A stretch of DNA of 64,000 bases from Planctomycetota bacterium (GTDB taxonomy: Bacteria > Planctomycetota > UBA1135 > GCA-002686595), in NCBI GenBank assembly GCA_023150475.1, contig JAKLKU010000002.1, positions 186,001 through 250,000 of the forward strand. The letters are read 5' to 3'. This document shows positions 17,808 through 26,501 of the stretch, piece by piece (within the stretch, counting starts at the first letter, position 1; each line of letters begins with the position of its first letter). The position numbers were made by a program, and so were the translations under genes. The notes under the pieces are model-generated. The model saw only the letters and a program-made list of their open reading frames with translations. It was not told where the DNA came from and did no database searches.

Positions 17808-19661
17808 TCAGCGCACGGGCAACGCGCGCTGCACCGAAAGCGTCGCGAAGAGCTCGTCGAAGTCGAACGGCTTCTGCACCAACGGCCGGCGACAACGATC
17901 GGCGAAGCGCACCGAATCCGTCGACGCGAGATCGCCCGTGACGAAGACGGCGCGCTCGAGGAGCGCTGGATCCTGCTCCGACAGACGATCGTGTAGCTCG
18001 ATGCCGCCGATGCCCGGCATGCGCAGGTCGCACAACCACGCGTCGAAGTCGGCGAGCTCGTGCCCGAGCGCGAGCGCCGACTCCGCGGAATCGACTTCGG
18101 TGACGAGCCAACCGCGCCGTTCCGCTTGCACGCGCAACGCCGAGCGCACCGCAGCTTCGTCGTCGACGATCAGCAGCCGCTTGCCGAACGCCGCGCTCGA
18201 CGCGACCTCCACGCGCTTCGTCGGCGCACGCCCCGCGGCGCGCACGCGCGGCAGGCCGACACGCGCGCGCGTGCCTCGACCGTCCGGTCCGTCTTCCAAC
18301 GTGATGGTGCCTCCGTGGGAGCGCACGATGGCGTGCGCGATCGCGAGCCCGAGCCCGCTGCCGCGCCCCGGTGCCTTGGTCGTGAAGAACGGTTCGAAGA
18401 CGCGTGCGCGCAGTTCACGCGGGATGCCGGGACCACGGTCGGTGATGGTCAACACGACCTCTCGTTCGGTCGCGTGCGCGTCGAGCTCGACGCTTTCGGT
18501 CGCCGGGCTCGCCTGCAACGCGTTGGCGACGAGGTTGGTGAGCACTTGCTCGAGTCCGACGCGGTCCGCACGCACGCGGATGCCGTCGAAATCGGCGACG
18601 CGCAGGCGTTGGCTCGCGCCCCAAGGCCCACCGGGTCCCCGTAGGCCGACGGAGAAGCCGCGGACGACTCGTGCGACGAGTTCGCGGACCTCGATCTCCT
18701 CCGCCGCTCGCGGCGAGCGCGCTCCGAGCGCGGAGAGGTCGCGCACGATCGCGCGACAGCGTTCCGCCTGCTCGCCGATCACGCGCGCGCTCTGTTCGTC
18801 TCCGATGCCGCAGCGCAGGAGATCCGCGTGCCCGAGAATCGCGGTCAACGGGTTGTTCAGTTCGTGCGCGACGCCGGAGACGAGCGTGCCGAGCGCGCGC
18901 AGTCGCTCGTCGCGTTCGAGCTCACGCCGCAGTCGCTCGCGCTCTTCTTCGGCGGCGCGCAGACGGTGTTGCGAGTCCTCGAGCACACCGAGCATCCAAC
19001 CGATCCCCAAAGCGAGTTGGACGCCCGTGTCGAGGAACGAGTTGAGCGAGAGCACGTAGTGCATCCAATCGATCTGCGCGTTCGCGAGCACCGCGGCTGC
19101 GTGCACGGACCAGGAGATCGCGAGCGCCAACAGCGCACCGCGCACGACGCGCAGCCCGATGCCCTCGCGGCGCACGTGCGACAGCGAGCGCAAGGCGAGT
19201 AGGGCGCAAGCGACCATCACCGGAGCTTGGGCCACGAGGAGACTGTTGACGTTCCCGTCGATCCAGGGCAACACGACGGCGATCGAGACGCCGGGCCAGA
19301 GCGCGCGTCGCAACCAACTCGGCTCCGCGCGATCCGCGAGGTAGGCGCTGCCTCGGACCAGGAAGAAGCCGAACGCGATCTTGAGCGAGAGGTACGCCGA
19401 GTAGAGCACCGACGGAAACCACGCTCCGTCGCGCCAGAACTCGATGTCTCCGGTGACTTCGTGCGAACGGAAGAAGCGCACGCTCATCACGGTCAATCCG
19501 AGCGCGAGCGCGATGAAGGCCGCGAAGTAGTCGTCGAACGCGCGCGACGCGCCCGAACGGCTCTTGAGCGAAGCGGCGACCGCGACGAACACCCACGCGA
19601 GGAGCGTCTGAACGAAGAGCCCGATCAACGCGATCAGGTCGATGCTCTCGAGCAGGAACAT
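17808..19661 (-). CDS. Membrane-bound hybrid sensor histidine kinase with receiver domain
   Basis: A 617-residue sensor. Residues 1-225 contain about six or seven hydrophobic segments, a membrane-embedded sensor rather than a periplasmic loop. A coiled-coil linker (EEERERLRRELERDERLRALG) leads to the HisKA domain with phosphoacceptor H266 in SGVAHELNNPLTAILGHADLL. The HATPase domain has the N box (N380), G1 DRGPGIP and G2 GSGLGLAIAHAI. A C-terminal receiver (residues about 494-610) has D500-D501, phosphoacceptor D546 in LCDLRMPGIGG and the KPF lysine. The receiver can return phosphate or pass it on; the single-domain regulator at 15249 is a possible partner. Confidence 0.94.
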   Translation of the reverse strand: MFLLESIDLIALIGLFVQTLLAWVFVAVAASLKSRSGASRAFDDYFAAFIALALGLTVMSVRFFRSHEVTGDIEFWRDGAWFPSVLYSAYLSLKIAFGFFLVRGSAYLADRAEPSWLRRALWPGVSIAVVLPWIDGNVNSLLVAQAPVMVACALLALRSLSHVRREGIGLRVVRGALLALAISWSVHAAAVLANAQIDWMHYVLSLNSFLDTGVQLALGIGWMLGVLEDSQHRLRAAEEERERLRRELERDERLRALGTLVSGVAHELNNPLTAILGHADLLRCGIGDEQSARVIGEQAERCRAIVRDLSALGARSPRAAEEIEVRELVARVVRGFSVGLRGPGGPWGASQRLRVADFDGIRVRADRVGLEQVLTNLVANALQASPATESVELDAHATEREVVLTITDRGPGIPRELRARVFEPFFTTKAPGRGSGLGLAIAHAIVRSHGGTITLEDGPDGRGTRARVGLPRVRAAGRAPTKRVEVASSAAFGKRLLIVDDEAAVRSALRVQAERRGWLVTEVDSAESALALGHELADFDAWLCDLRMPGIGGIELHDRLSEQDPALLERAVFVTGDLASTDSVRFADRCRRPLVQKPFDFDELFATLSVQRALPVR

Positions 19662-20331
19662 GGTGCGGCCGCGAGTATATCGGTCCTCGCTCGGACGATC
19701 GGACGCGCGGCGATCGCGCGCAGGTTCGGCTCGCTCGTCGCGCGCGGGGATGCCGCAGGAACGTGGGCTCTCGCGTTCGGCGATCTCGCCAACTTGCGTG
19801 GCGCGCTCGACGCTCGCGGAGCGCCCGCCGGTCGTCCGCGGACTTCGGCGAGCGGTGCGCAGCGGTGAGGACCGGGCGCGCGGCGAGTGGCCGTTCACCG
19901 CGTGGTCCGACCGAGTGCGACCTGAAAGGGCATCGCTCGCCGAATGCACGTGTGTCGTCGCGCCTCGTGTTCGCGGCGACGAGGTCAGCGCAATGGGGAG
20001 GGCTCGCGTCGAGCCGCTCACGGGCCGATCGTGATCGCCGCAAGCCAGCGATGCGGTCCGGTCACGCGGCGGGTCCCGGACCACACGCGGAGCACCGAAC
20101 TCGTCGCGCCGCCGGGGCCCAGGACAGCGTCGAGCTCGACTCGCTCGGCCGCGCCGCGCGTTGCGTGCCGGGCTCGCCCCATCGCCGCCGTCTCACGACA
20201 GCGTCGGTCGCCGGGCCGGGTCAGCGCGCCGGGTCAGCGCGCCGGGTCAGCGCGCCGGGTCAGCGCGCCGGGGCATAGGATCGCGGCACCGGCGCGCCCG
20301 GACACGCCGGGCTCACGGACGCCCGCGGGTG
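19662..20331. other. 670-bp region without a recognisable gene
   Basis: Neither strand gives a credible protein. It presumably includes the kinase promoter at its left end. 20221-20272 holds a 13-bp tandem repeat. The right part precedes a degenerate WD40-like fragment, so it may be decayed coding DNA. Confidence 0.6.
20221..20272. repeat. 13-bp tandem repeat, four copies
   Basis: TCAGCGCGCCGGG is repeated four times without mismatch, with a partial copy just before it. 13 bp is not a multiple of three, so it is unlikely to be coding. It is a candidate variable-number repeat. Confidence 0.85.
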
Positions 20332-20667
20332 GCCATCGTGCGCCCGCATGCGGGCTCGAGTTGGCATGTCGACTGGAGCCCCGACGGACACGTGATCGCC
20401 AGCGCGGCGCAGAGCGACGGCATCGGGCTGACCGACGATCGTCCGCTCGCCGCGCGACTCGCCGCGCAACGTGCCGCCGTCGAACGCATGGTCGCCGCGC
20501 GGCGCTGGGTCGAGCGAGAGCTCGACGTGTCACGCCGGTCACCGAGCGAACTTTCCGACGCGCTCCGGCAGGACCCGGCGCTTTCGCCGGAGGAACGCGA
20601 AGCCCGACTGGCCGCACTCACGTCGGCGCTCGCGGGGATTCGGGACCAAGTGCTCGGTTACCTCTAG
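20332..20667 (+). pseudogene. Degenerate WD40-repeat fragment
   Basis: About 111 residues from a GTG resemble the C-terminal end of a WD40-repeat protein. SSWHVDWSPDGHVIASAAQSDG corresponds to a typical blade, but the closing Trp-Asp position reads GIGLTDDRPLAARL, where IRLWD would be expected. A helical tail (ERMVAARRWVERELD... PALSPEEREARLAAL) follows to TAG. Only one blade is present, with no start region or kinase domain, so it is probably the remnant of a kinase-WD40 protein. A real small protein cannot be excluded. Confidence 0.5.
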
Positions 20668-20814
20668 GCCCGCGCGCGACGCGCCACGCGGCGTCGCGGG
20701 CGTCCGCGCGAGTTCGATTTCCGGCGTTCTCCGTCGGCAACGGCGCCCCTCACGCTCGGGGCGCCGCGCGACGCGGCGAATCCTCGCTATCGTCGACATC
20801 CGGAGTTAGCCGCC

Positions 20815-23034
20815 TTGCACGACCCGCACCCGCCCACGCAGTCGCCGGGAGAATCCGGCGGCAGCGAAGAGTTGCTGCGCTGGATCGACGAGTTCCTGCA
20901 GTTGCTCGACGAAGGCCTCCAGCCGGACATCGACGAGTTCGTGAAGCGCGCGCCCGCTGCACTCGCAGCGCGACTGCGCGAGAGCTGTCAGGAGCTCGCG
21001 TCGCTCAAACGTGCGCTGCCGTTGCGCGAGCAGGACATCGTCACCGGCAAACAACTGGGCGACTTCCGCATCCTGCGTGAGCTCGGCCACGGAGCGATGG
21101 GCGTCGTGTACCTCGCGTTGCAGGAGTCACTGCAACGTCTCGTCGCGCTCAAGGTGCTGCCGGTGCACCTGACGCTGCTCGAGAACCGCGTCGAGCGCTT
21201 CCGCCGTGAAGCGCTCGCCGCCGCGAAGCTGCGCCATCCTTCGATCGTGCCGATCTTCGCCGTCGGTGAAGAGCGCGGGATGCACTACTTCGCGATGGAG
21301 TACGTGCGCGGCAAGAACCTCGCGCAAGAGCTCGAGACCCAACGCGCGAGGAAGCGCGACGAACGTGTCGCCGATTCGAGCGACCGCCTCGGCTCGCGCG
21401 CCAATGGCTACATCGGCCACGCGTGCGAAATCGCGGCGCGCATCGCTCGAGCGCTCGACTACGCGCACGGTCAGGGCGTGATCCACCGCGACGTCAAACC
21501 GCAGAACATCCTGATCGACGAGAACGGCGAACCGTTCCTCGTCGATTTCGGCCTCGCGAAGGACTTCGAGCTCGAATCGCTCTCCGGCACGGGCGATCGC
21601 GCGGGCACGCCGCACTACATGAGCCCGGAACAGGCGCTCGCCCGGCGCGCGAAGATCGACCACCGCACCGACGTCTTCTCGCTCGGCGTCGTGCTCTACG
21701 AGATGCTCGCGCTGCGCCGCCCGTTCGAAGGCACGACGTTCGACGAGATCCTGCACGAGATCGGCACCAAGGATCCGCGCCCGGTGCGCACGTTGAACCG
21801 AGACGTGCCGCGCGACCTCGCCGTCATCGTCGAGAAGGCGCTCGAGAAGGACCCCGCGCGACGCTACGCGACCGCCGGCGCGTTCGCGGAGGACCTCGAG
21901 CGATTCCTGCGCCACGAGTCGATCATCGCGCGGCCGCCTTCGCTTTTCGAAATCGGACGCCGCAAGCTCGCGAGGCACCGCCTCGCGGTGTCGGTCGTGA
22001 CGACGGCGGTCGCGGCGCTCTCGCTTGGCATCTGGTGGCGAGGCCGCGACGTGCGCGCGGCGTTCGCGACGGTCAGCATCACGACGGACGTGCCGGGCGC
22101 GCGCGTGACGGCACGGCCGTTCGTCGCGAGCGACGACGAGCTCGGCCCGGCGCTCGAGCTCGGACGCACGCCGGTGACCGACGCGCAGTTGGAACCGGGG
22201 TTCTATCGCTTCGTCGTCGCCACGTCGGACGGTTTCGCGGAGCTTGCGCGCTACGTCGACGAGCCAGGCAAGGCGTACGCGTTCGAGGCTCGCATTCGCC
22301 CGACGGCCGGCGTCGTCGCCGACATGGTTCGCATCGACGGCGGCGATTTCGTCTGCGGAGAGCCGACGGACACGACGTCCTCGCTGCGAGGCCGCACGGC
22401 TCGAGTCGCGCCGTTCTGGATCGATCCGTACGAAGTGTCGAACGCGGAATACCGCGAGTTCGTGCTCGCGACCGGTCACCGAGTGCCTCCGCTGTGGAAG
22501 CCCGACTACCGCCCGGAGTTCGACCGTCTCCCGGTCGCCGGCGTGACTCGTGAGGACGCCGTCGCGTTCGCGGAATGGGCCGGCAAGCGGTTGCCGACGG
22601 ACCTCGAGCTGCAACGCGTCGGCCGCGGCCGCGACGGACGCCTCTTCCCTTGGGGCGACACGCCGGACCGAAGCGGCACCCGCGCGCGCGTCGGCGCTCC
22701 CGGGCTCGATCTCGGCGGTGATTTCGCCGCCAACTTCCTCGCCGGCGTCGTGCCCGTCGATTCGCTCGCCGAAGGTGCGACGCCCGAAGGCGTGTTCCAC
22801 CTGATCGGCAACGTGGCGGAATGGACGGACTCGCTCGCGTACTCGGTCACGCTCGACGGCAGCACCGTGCCGCCGACCCGAATCGTGAAACCGCATCCGA
22901 CGTTCCACGACATACTGGGCGCAGCGTGGCCGGACTCACCCGCGGCGACGCTGACGTTCCGCAGGACGCAGTGCCACGTCGACACGCCCGTGCACGTCGC
23001 CGGCATTCGCTGCGCGAAGAGCGTCGAACCCTGA
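20815..23034 (+). CDS. Ser/Thr protein kinase fused to a formylglycine-enzyme-like (SUMF1) domain
   Basis: A 739-residue one-pass membrane protein. The kinase domain (residues about 84-375) has GHGAMGVVYLA (P-loop), K113 in VALKV, HRDVKPQN with catalytic D226, and DFG D244. A transmembrane segment lies near 390-408 (VSVVTTAVAALSLGIWW). The outer part has a PEGA-like stretch, then a SUMF1/FGE-sulfatase fold from MVRIDGGDFVCGEP through PFWIDPYEVSNAEYREFV, VTREDAVAFAEWAGKRLPT, FPWGD and GNVAEW. The usual FGE active-site cysteines are not evident, so it may be a binding module. TTG at 20815 is the only start that includes the N-terminal region. It probably forms an operon with the His-rich gene 50 bp downstream. 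Confidence 0.92.
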   Translation: MHDPHPPTQSPGESGGSEELLRWIDEFLQLLDEGLQPDIDEFVKRAPAALAARLRESCQELASLKRALPLREQDIVTGKQLGDFRILRELGHGAMGVVYLALQESLQRLVALKVLPVHLTLLENRVERFRREALAAAKLRHPSIVPIFAVGEERGMHYFAMEYVRGKNLAQELETQRARKRDERVADSSDRLGSRANGYIGHACEIAARIARALDYAHGQGVIHRDVKPQNILIDENGEPFLVDFGLAKDFELESLSGTGDRAGTPHYMSPEQALARRAKIDHRTDVFSLGVVLYEMLALRRPFEGTTFDEILHEIGTKDPRPVRTLNRDVPRDLAVIVEKALEKDPARRYATAGAFAEDLERFLRHESIIARPPSLFEIGRRKLARHRLAVSVVTTAVAALSLGIWWRGRDVRAAFATVSITTDVPGARVTARPFVASDDELGPALELGRTPVTDAQLEPGFYRFVVATSDGFAELARYVDEPGKAYAFEARIRPTAGVVADMVRIDGGDFVCGEPTDTTSSLRGRTARVAPFWIDPYEVSNAEYREFVLATGHRVPPLWKPDYRPEFDRLPVAGVTREDAVAFAEWAGKRLPTDLELQRVGRGRDGRLFPWGDTPDRSGTRARVGAPGLDLGGDFAANFLAGVVPVDSLAEGATPEGVFHLIGNVAEWTDSLAYSVTLDGSTVPPTRIVKPHPTFHDILGAAWPDSPAATLTFRRTQCHVDTPVHVAGIRCAKSVEP

Positions 23035-23084
23035 TCCCATTCGAACCTGCCCGACGAAAACCCGAGGAGAAGACGAGGAGCATC

Positions 23085-23792
23085 ATGGAGAAGCCCGCGA
23101 GAGAGCTGAAACCGCCGTACGTCGTCACCGAAGCGTTCTACGAGCTCTGTCACGACGACGATCGCGCGAACATCTACTTCAAGCTGCCGCTCGAAGAACA
23201 AGTGCGCGTGATGTCGAACCTGCTGACGGAAGTCGAGAAACGGATCGGCGGCGACAACGCGAAGCTCGGCGCCAAACTGCTCGCCGACTGGGCGACCCCG
23301 AAAGAGGTCAAGGGTCTGCCGCAAGTGAACGGGCACGACCACTTGACCGAGGAGTTCGCGGACGAGTTCCTCGACGGCCGAGCGGCAGAAGTCCAGGCGC
23401 TCTACGCGCAGACCGCCGTCGTGCGAACGTCGGTGAAGAAACCGTGCCCGAACTGCATTCCGTTCGGCGAGCTCCACCTCTCCGTCCGCGGCACGTATCT
23501 GCTGATCGACGGGGAGTACGCCACGGTGCGTTCACCGACCAGCCTGCGCCGCGACATCGTCGCTCGCATCGGAGTTCGCATGCGGCTCACGACGAAGATG
23601 CACCCGCTGGCTCCCGGCGCGCACGCGAGTCACGGCGCGCACGACCACAGCACGCACGACCACGGCAACCACGACCACGGCGCGCCGAGCGAGCCACTCT
23701 CCGACGCGACGCTGCGCCCGCCGCGGCGCGGCGCGAACCCGAAAGTCGCTCCGCCGAAGAGGTCCGCGCGAAGCCCGCGGAACGACCGCTGA
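23085..23792 (+). CDS. Hypothetical cytoplasmic protein with His-rich metal-binding tail
   Basis: A 235-residue protein not assigned to a family. Residues 1-165 look globular and contain CPNCIP, a CxxC pair, in a segment ending FGELHLSVRGTYLLIDGEYATVRSP. Near residues 180-205 is a His/Asp stretch (ASHGAHDHSTHDHGNHDHG), a typical Zn, Ni or Cu binding run. The tail is basic and Pro-rich. No signal peptide or membrane segment is seen. GAGGAG lies before the ATG at 23085. Its position just after the kinase gene suggests it is a substrate or partner of that kinase. Confidence 0.72.
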   Translation: MEKPARELKPPYVVTEAFYELCHDDDRANIYFKLPLEEQVRVMSNLLTEVEKRIGGDNAKLGAKLLADWATPKEVKGLPQVNGHDHLTEEFADEFLDGRAAEVQALYAQTAVVRTSVKKPCPNCIPFGELHLSVRGTYLLIDGEYATVRSPTSLRRDIVARIGVRMRLTTKMHPLAPGAHASHGAHDHSTHDHGNHDHGAPSEPLSDATLRPPRRGANPKVAPPKRSARSPRNDR

Positions 23793-23808
23793 CGCGTGCC
23801 AAGGAAAT

Positions 23809-23847
23809 CGGCCGCCGCGTCTCGTCTCGCGACGAGGCGGGGCGGCC
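23809..23847. terminator. Imperfect GC-rich hairpin between convergent genes
   Basis: The segments CGGCCGCC...TCTCGTC and GACGAGG...GGCGGCCG pair over most of their length around a TCGC loop. It sits between the His-rich gene and the convergent M1 peptidase, where a bidirectional terminator would be expected. A second small hairpin, CCACGC-GGTT-GCGTGG, lies near 23910-23926. Confidence 0.5.
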
Positions 23848-23981
23848 GGGTCTCGCTGGACCGCTCGGCAGACTCCAGAAGACGAGCGGCCCGACCCGCT
23901 CGCGAAACCCCACGCGGTTGCGTGGGTTCCGCGCCGAATCCGCGCGAACCGTGAAACGACTCTCGCCGCCCCGCCGCCGAG

Positions 23982-25862
23982 TCAGGGCGTCCAGCCGAGC
24001 AACTTGTCGATCGTGCCTTGCGACACGGCGTGGTAGCGGGGCCGAGCTTCCGCGTAGATCGCACGCGCCCGCGCCAAGCCGTCCGGCGTCTTGACGAGCT
24101 CACCGTACAACGGCTTCAGGAACTTCCTGCGCCCGACTTGGTTCAGGAACTGCGACAGCCGTTCGTCGGCGGCGAGGTAGCGGCGGCGAATCGCGACGAC
24201 CAACCAGTCGCAGAGGATCTCGCAGTTCTTCGTGGCAGTGAACCCGAAGGCGCGGTCGAGCTCGACGAGCCGCTCGTTCGACACGTCGGCCGGCAACGTG
24301 TGGATGAAATGCTGCCACTGTTGCGTCACCCAACCTTCCGTCTGCAACTCCGCGGCCGACGTCCCGGCGAGCCAGCGCTCCCGCTCGCGGTCGACGTCCG
24401 CGAGGGCCCGCGACTCGAAACGCGGCGCGTCGGCGGGCAGGCTCGGTTGTTCGAGCCACGCTTCGAGGTCGATCGACTTCGCCTTCGCCGGATCGATCGC
24501 GAAGAGCCGCGCGCGCAGCCAGGCGAGGAAGTCCTCGGTCGTGATGCTCTGGAACGCGTGACCGTCGAAATAGCCCTTCAGGAACCGGTCGAACTCGGGG
24601 CGCCCCCAAATCTGTTCGAGCCGTCGCAGGAAGAGCGCCCCCTTCTCGTAGGGCACTCCGGAGAAGCCGTCGTCGGGATTCTTGCCGGCGAGGTCGATGT
24701 GGAGCACTTGCTGCCACGGTTCGAGATCCTTCATCTCGAGCTCGAGCTCGTGCCGCGCGAGGCTCTTCTCGAGCTCGGAGCGCGCGGGATCGAAGACTTC
24801 CTCCATGATCCGTTGCTCGCAGTAGACGGTGAAGCCTTCGTTGAGCCAGAAGTCGCGCCACGTCGCGTTGGTCACGAGGTTTCCGGACCAAGAGTGCGCG
24901 AGCTCGTGCGCGACGAGAGCGACGAGCGACTTGTCACCCGCGAGGATCGTCGGAGTCGCGAACGTCAGCCGCGGGTTCTCCATGCCGCCGAACGGGAACG
25001 ACGGAGGCAACATGATCAAGTCGTAGCGCTCCCAGCGATACGGTCCGAAGAGCCGCTCGGCCGCTTGGATCATCGCTTCGGTGTCGACGAGCTCGTCGCG
25101 CGCGCCTTGCACGATCGACGGTTCCGCGTACACGCCGCAGCGCTCGGAGATCTCCGCGAACGCGAGGTCGCCGGCTGCGAGCGCGATCAAGTACGGCGGG
25201 ATCGCTTGATTCATGCGGAAACGCCACGCGCCGTCCTCGCCGCGGCCGAATTGTTCCGCGCTCATCACGACGGTGAGCTCGCGCGGCGCGCGCACGGCGG
25301 CCGAGTACGTGACCCGCACGCCCGGCGAGTCCTGCAGCGGGATCCACGTGCGCGTCAGGATCGACTGACCCTGCGTGAAGAGGAACGGCTGCTTGCGGTC
25401 GGCGGTCTGCTCCGGCGTCAGCCACTGCAGCGCGCCCGAACGTTCGGTCGTGTGGTACGCGATGCGCACCTGGTGGTCCTCGGCGGCGAGTTCGACCACC
25501 AGAGCCGCGCCGAGGATCGGATCCTCTTCGGTGAGCCGCCAACGCCGCGGACGACCGTCGGGACCGACGATGTCGACGATCGCGATCCCTTGCGTGTCGA
25601 GGATCAACGGCGCGGACGCGTCGAAGCGGTCGAAGGAGAGCTCGGCGGCACCGCGCAGTTCCTGGGCCGCGAAATCGAGGGTGAGGTCGAGGTCGACGTG
25701 CGTGACACGCACTCGATTGGGCTCGGAACGGCTGTGCAGATCCATCGGAAGCTCGCGCGGCGTGAACGCCGGTTGCCAGACGGGCGCCGGTTCCTCGAAC
25801 GACGGCACGCTCGCGCATGCGGCGAGCGAGCAGAGGAGCGCGGCGGTCCAAAGGCGACTCAT
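23982..25862 (-). CDS. M1-family metallo-aminopeptidase (leukotriene A4 hydrolase-like), lipoprotein
   Basis: A 626-residue zinc aminopeptidase. The N-terminus MSRLWTAALLCSLAAC gives a lipobox (LAAC). The order is: N-terminal beta domain (VRVTHVDLDLTLDF), substrate amino-group motif FGGMENPRL, zinc motif HELAHSWSGN with downstream Glu in NEGFTVYCE, then the helical LTA4H-type C-terminal domain (LYGELVKTPDGLARARAIYAEARPRYH). Epoxide hydrolase activity known from eukaryotic LTA4H is not implied. It probably trims peptides at the cell surface or in the periplasm. Its promoter should lie in the adjacent 25863-26501 region. Confidence 0.95.
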   Translation of the reverse strand: MSRLWTAALLCSLAACASVPSFEEPAPVWQPAFTPRELPMDLHSRSEPNRVRVTHVDLDLTLDFAAQELRGAAELSFDRFDASAPLILDTQGIAIVDIVGPDGRPRRWRLTEEDPILGAALVVELAAEDHQVRIAYHTTERSGALQWLTPEQTADRKQPFLFTQGQSILTRTWIPLQDSPGVRVTYSAAVRAPRELTVVMSAEQFGRGEDGAWRFRMNQAIPPYLIALAAGDLAFAEISERCGVYAEPSIVQGARDELVDTEAMIQAAERLFGPYRWERYDLIMLPPSFPFGGMENPRLTFATPTILAGDKSLVALVAHELAHSWSGNLVTNATWRDFWLNEGFTVYCEQRIMEEVFDPARSELEKSLARHELELEMKDLEPWQQVLHIDLAGKNPDDGFSGVPYEKGALFLRRLEQIWGRPEFDRFLKGYFDGHAFQSITTEDFLAWLRARLFAIDPAKAKSIDLEAWLEQPSLPADAPRFESRALADVDRERERWLAGTSAAELQTEGWVTQQWQHFIHTLPADVSNERLVELDRAFGFTATKNCEILCDWLVVAIRRRYLAADERLSQFLNQVGRRKFLKPLYGELVKTPDGLARARAIYAEARPRYHAVSQGTIDKLLGWTP

Positions 25863-26501
25863 GGGCGAGCCACTTCACCGCGCGCGTCGCTGGAGCGCAA
25901 CGTGGGCCGTTCCGCGGGGAGAGACGGACGATCGCGAAGGACGCGCCATGCGCGGCGCGCGAGTCGCACCGTGCACACGGCGGCCGTGCGCGTCACGCGA
26001 TGGAACTGCCTCGTTTCGTTGGACAGGAAATTTCGCTCGGGTCGCAACCCAAAGAGCCCACGTCGGTCTTTGCAGGAAGCCGGTTCGTCGGGACTGCGAG
26101 CCGGAGGCACGTCGCGACGGCCAAGTCCGGCATGTCGGGCTCGCGCGGCCCCGCCTCGCCGACGTCCTTGCCTCGCGCGGCCATCCATCCCGCGACGCTC
26201 GAAGCGCGCGTCGACCGCGACCCAGGGAGTCGCCGCACGGAACGAACCATGGCATCTGGCGCGCGCGCCAGAAAACCGCGCGCCAGCGCTCACGGAGGCC
26301 GAATTCCGAGCGCAACCAAGCGAGGCAGTTCCGTCGTGGTGCGGAAATGTAAGGCCCACGCAACGACCGGCCCGATCGCTCGCGCCGCGGCGTCGACGCG
26401 CCGACACGGTGGCCGCCGCCTCGCACGGCACGGACCTGCGAGGAACTCCGCGAGCTCTGCTAGACTCGCTCGGTCTTCATTCCCGACACGAAAGGACGTC
26501 C
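25863..26501. other. 639-bp intergenic region with no supported gene
   Basis: It lies between two divergent genes and probably holds both promoters. An open frame from an ATG near 26001 (MELPRFVGQEISLGSQPKEP) can be read but shows no domain, and the opposite strand is also open. The base composition is slightly less GC-rich between 26000 and 26120 than around it. Confidence 0.55.

Noticed and set aside
26001..26250. Small rightward protein starting MELPRFVGQE
   Set aside because: No ribosome site, no recognisable domain, and both strands are open.
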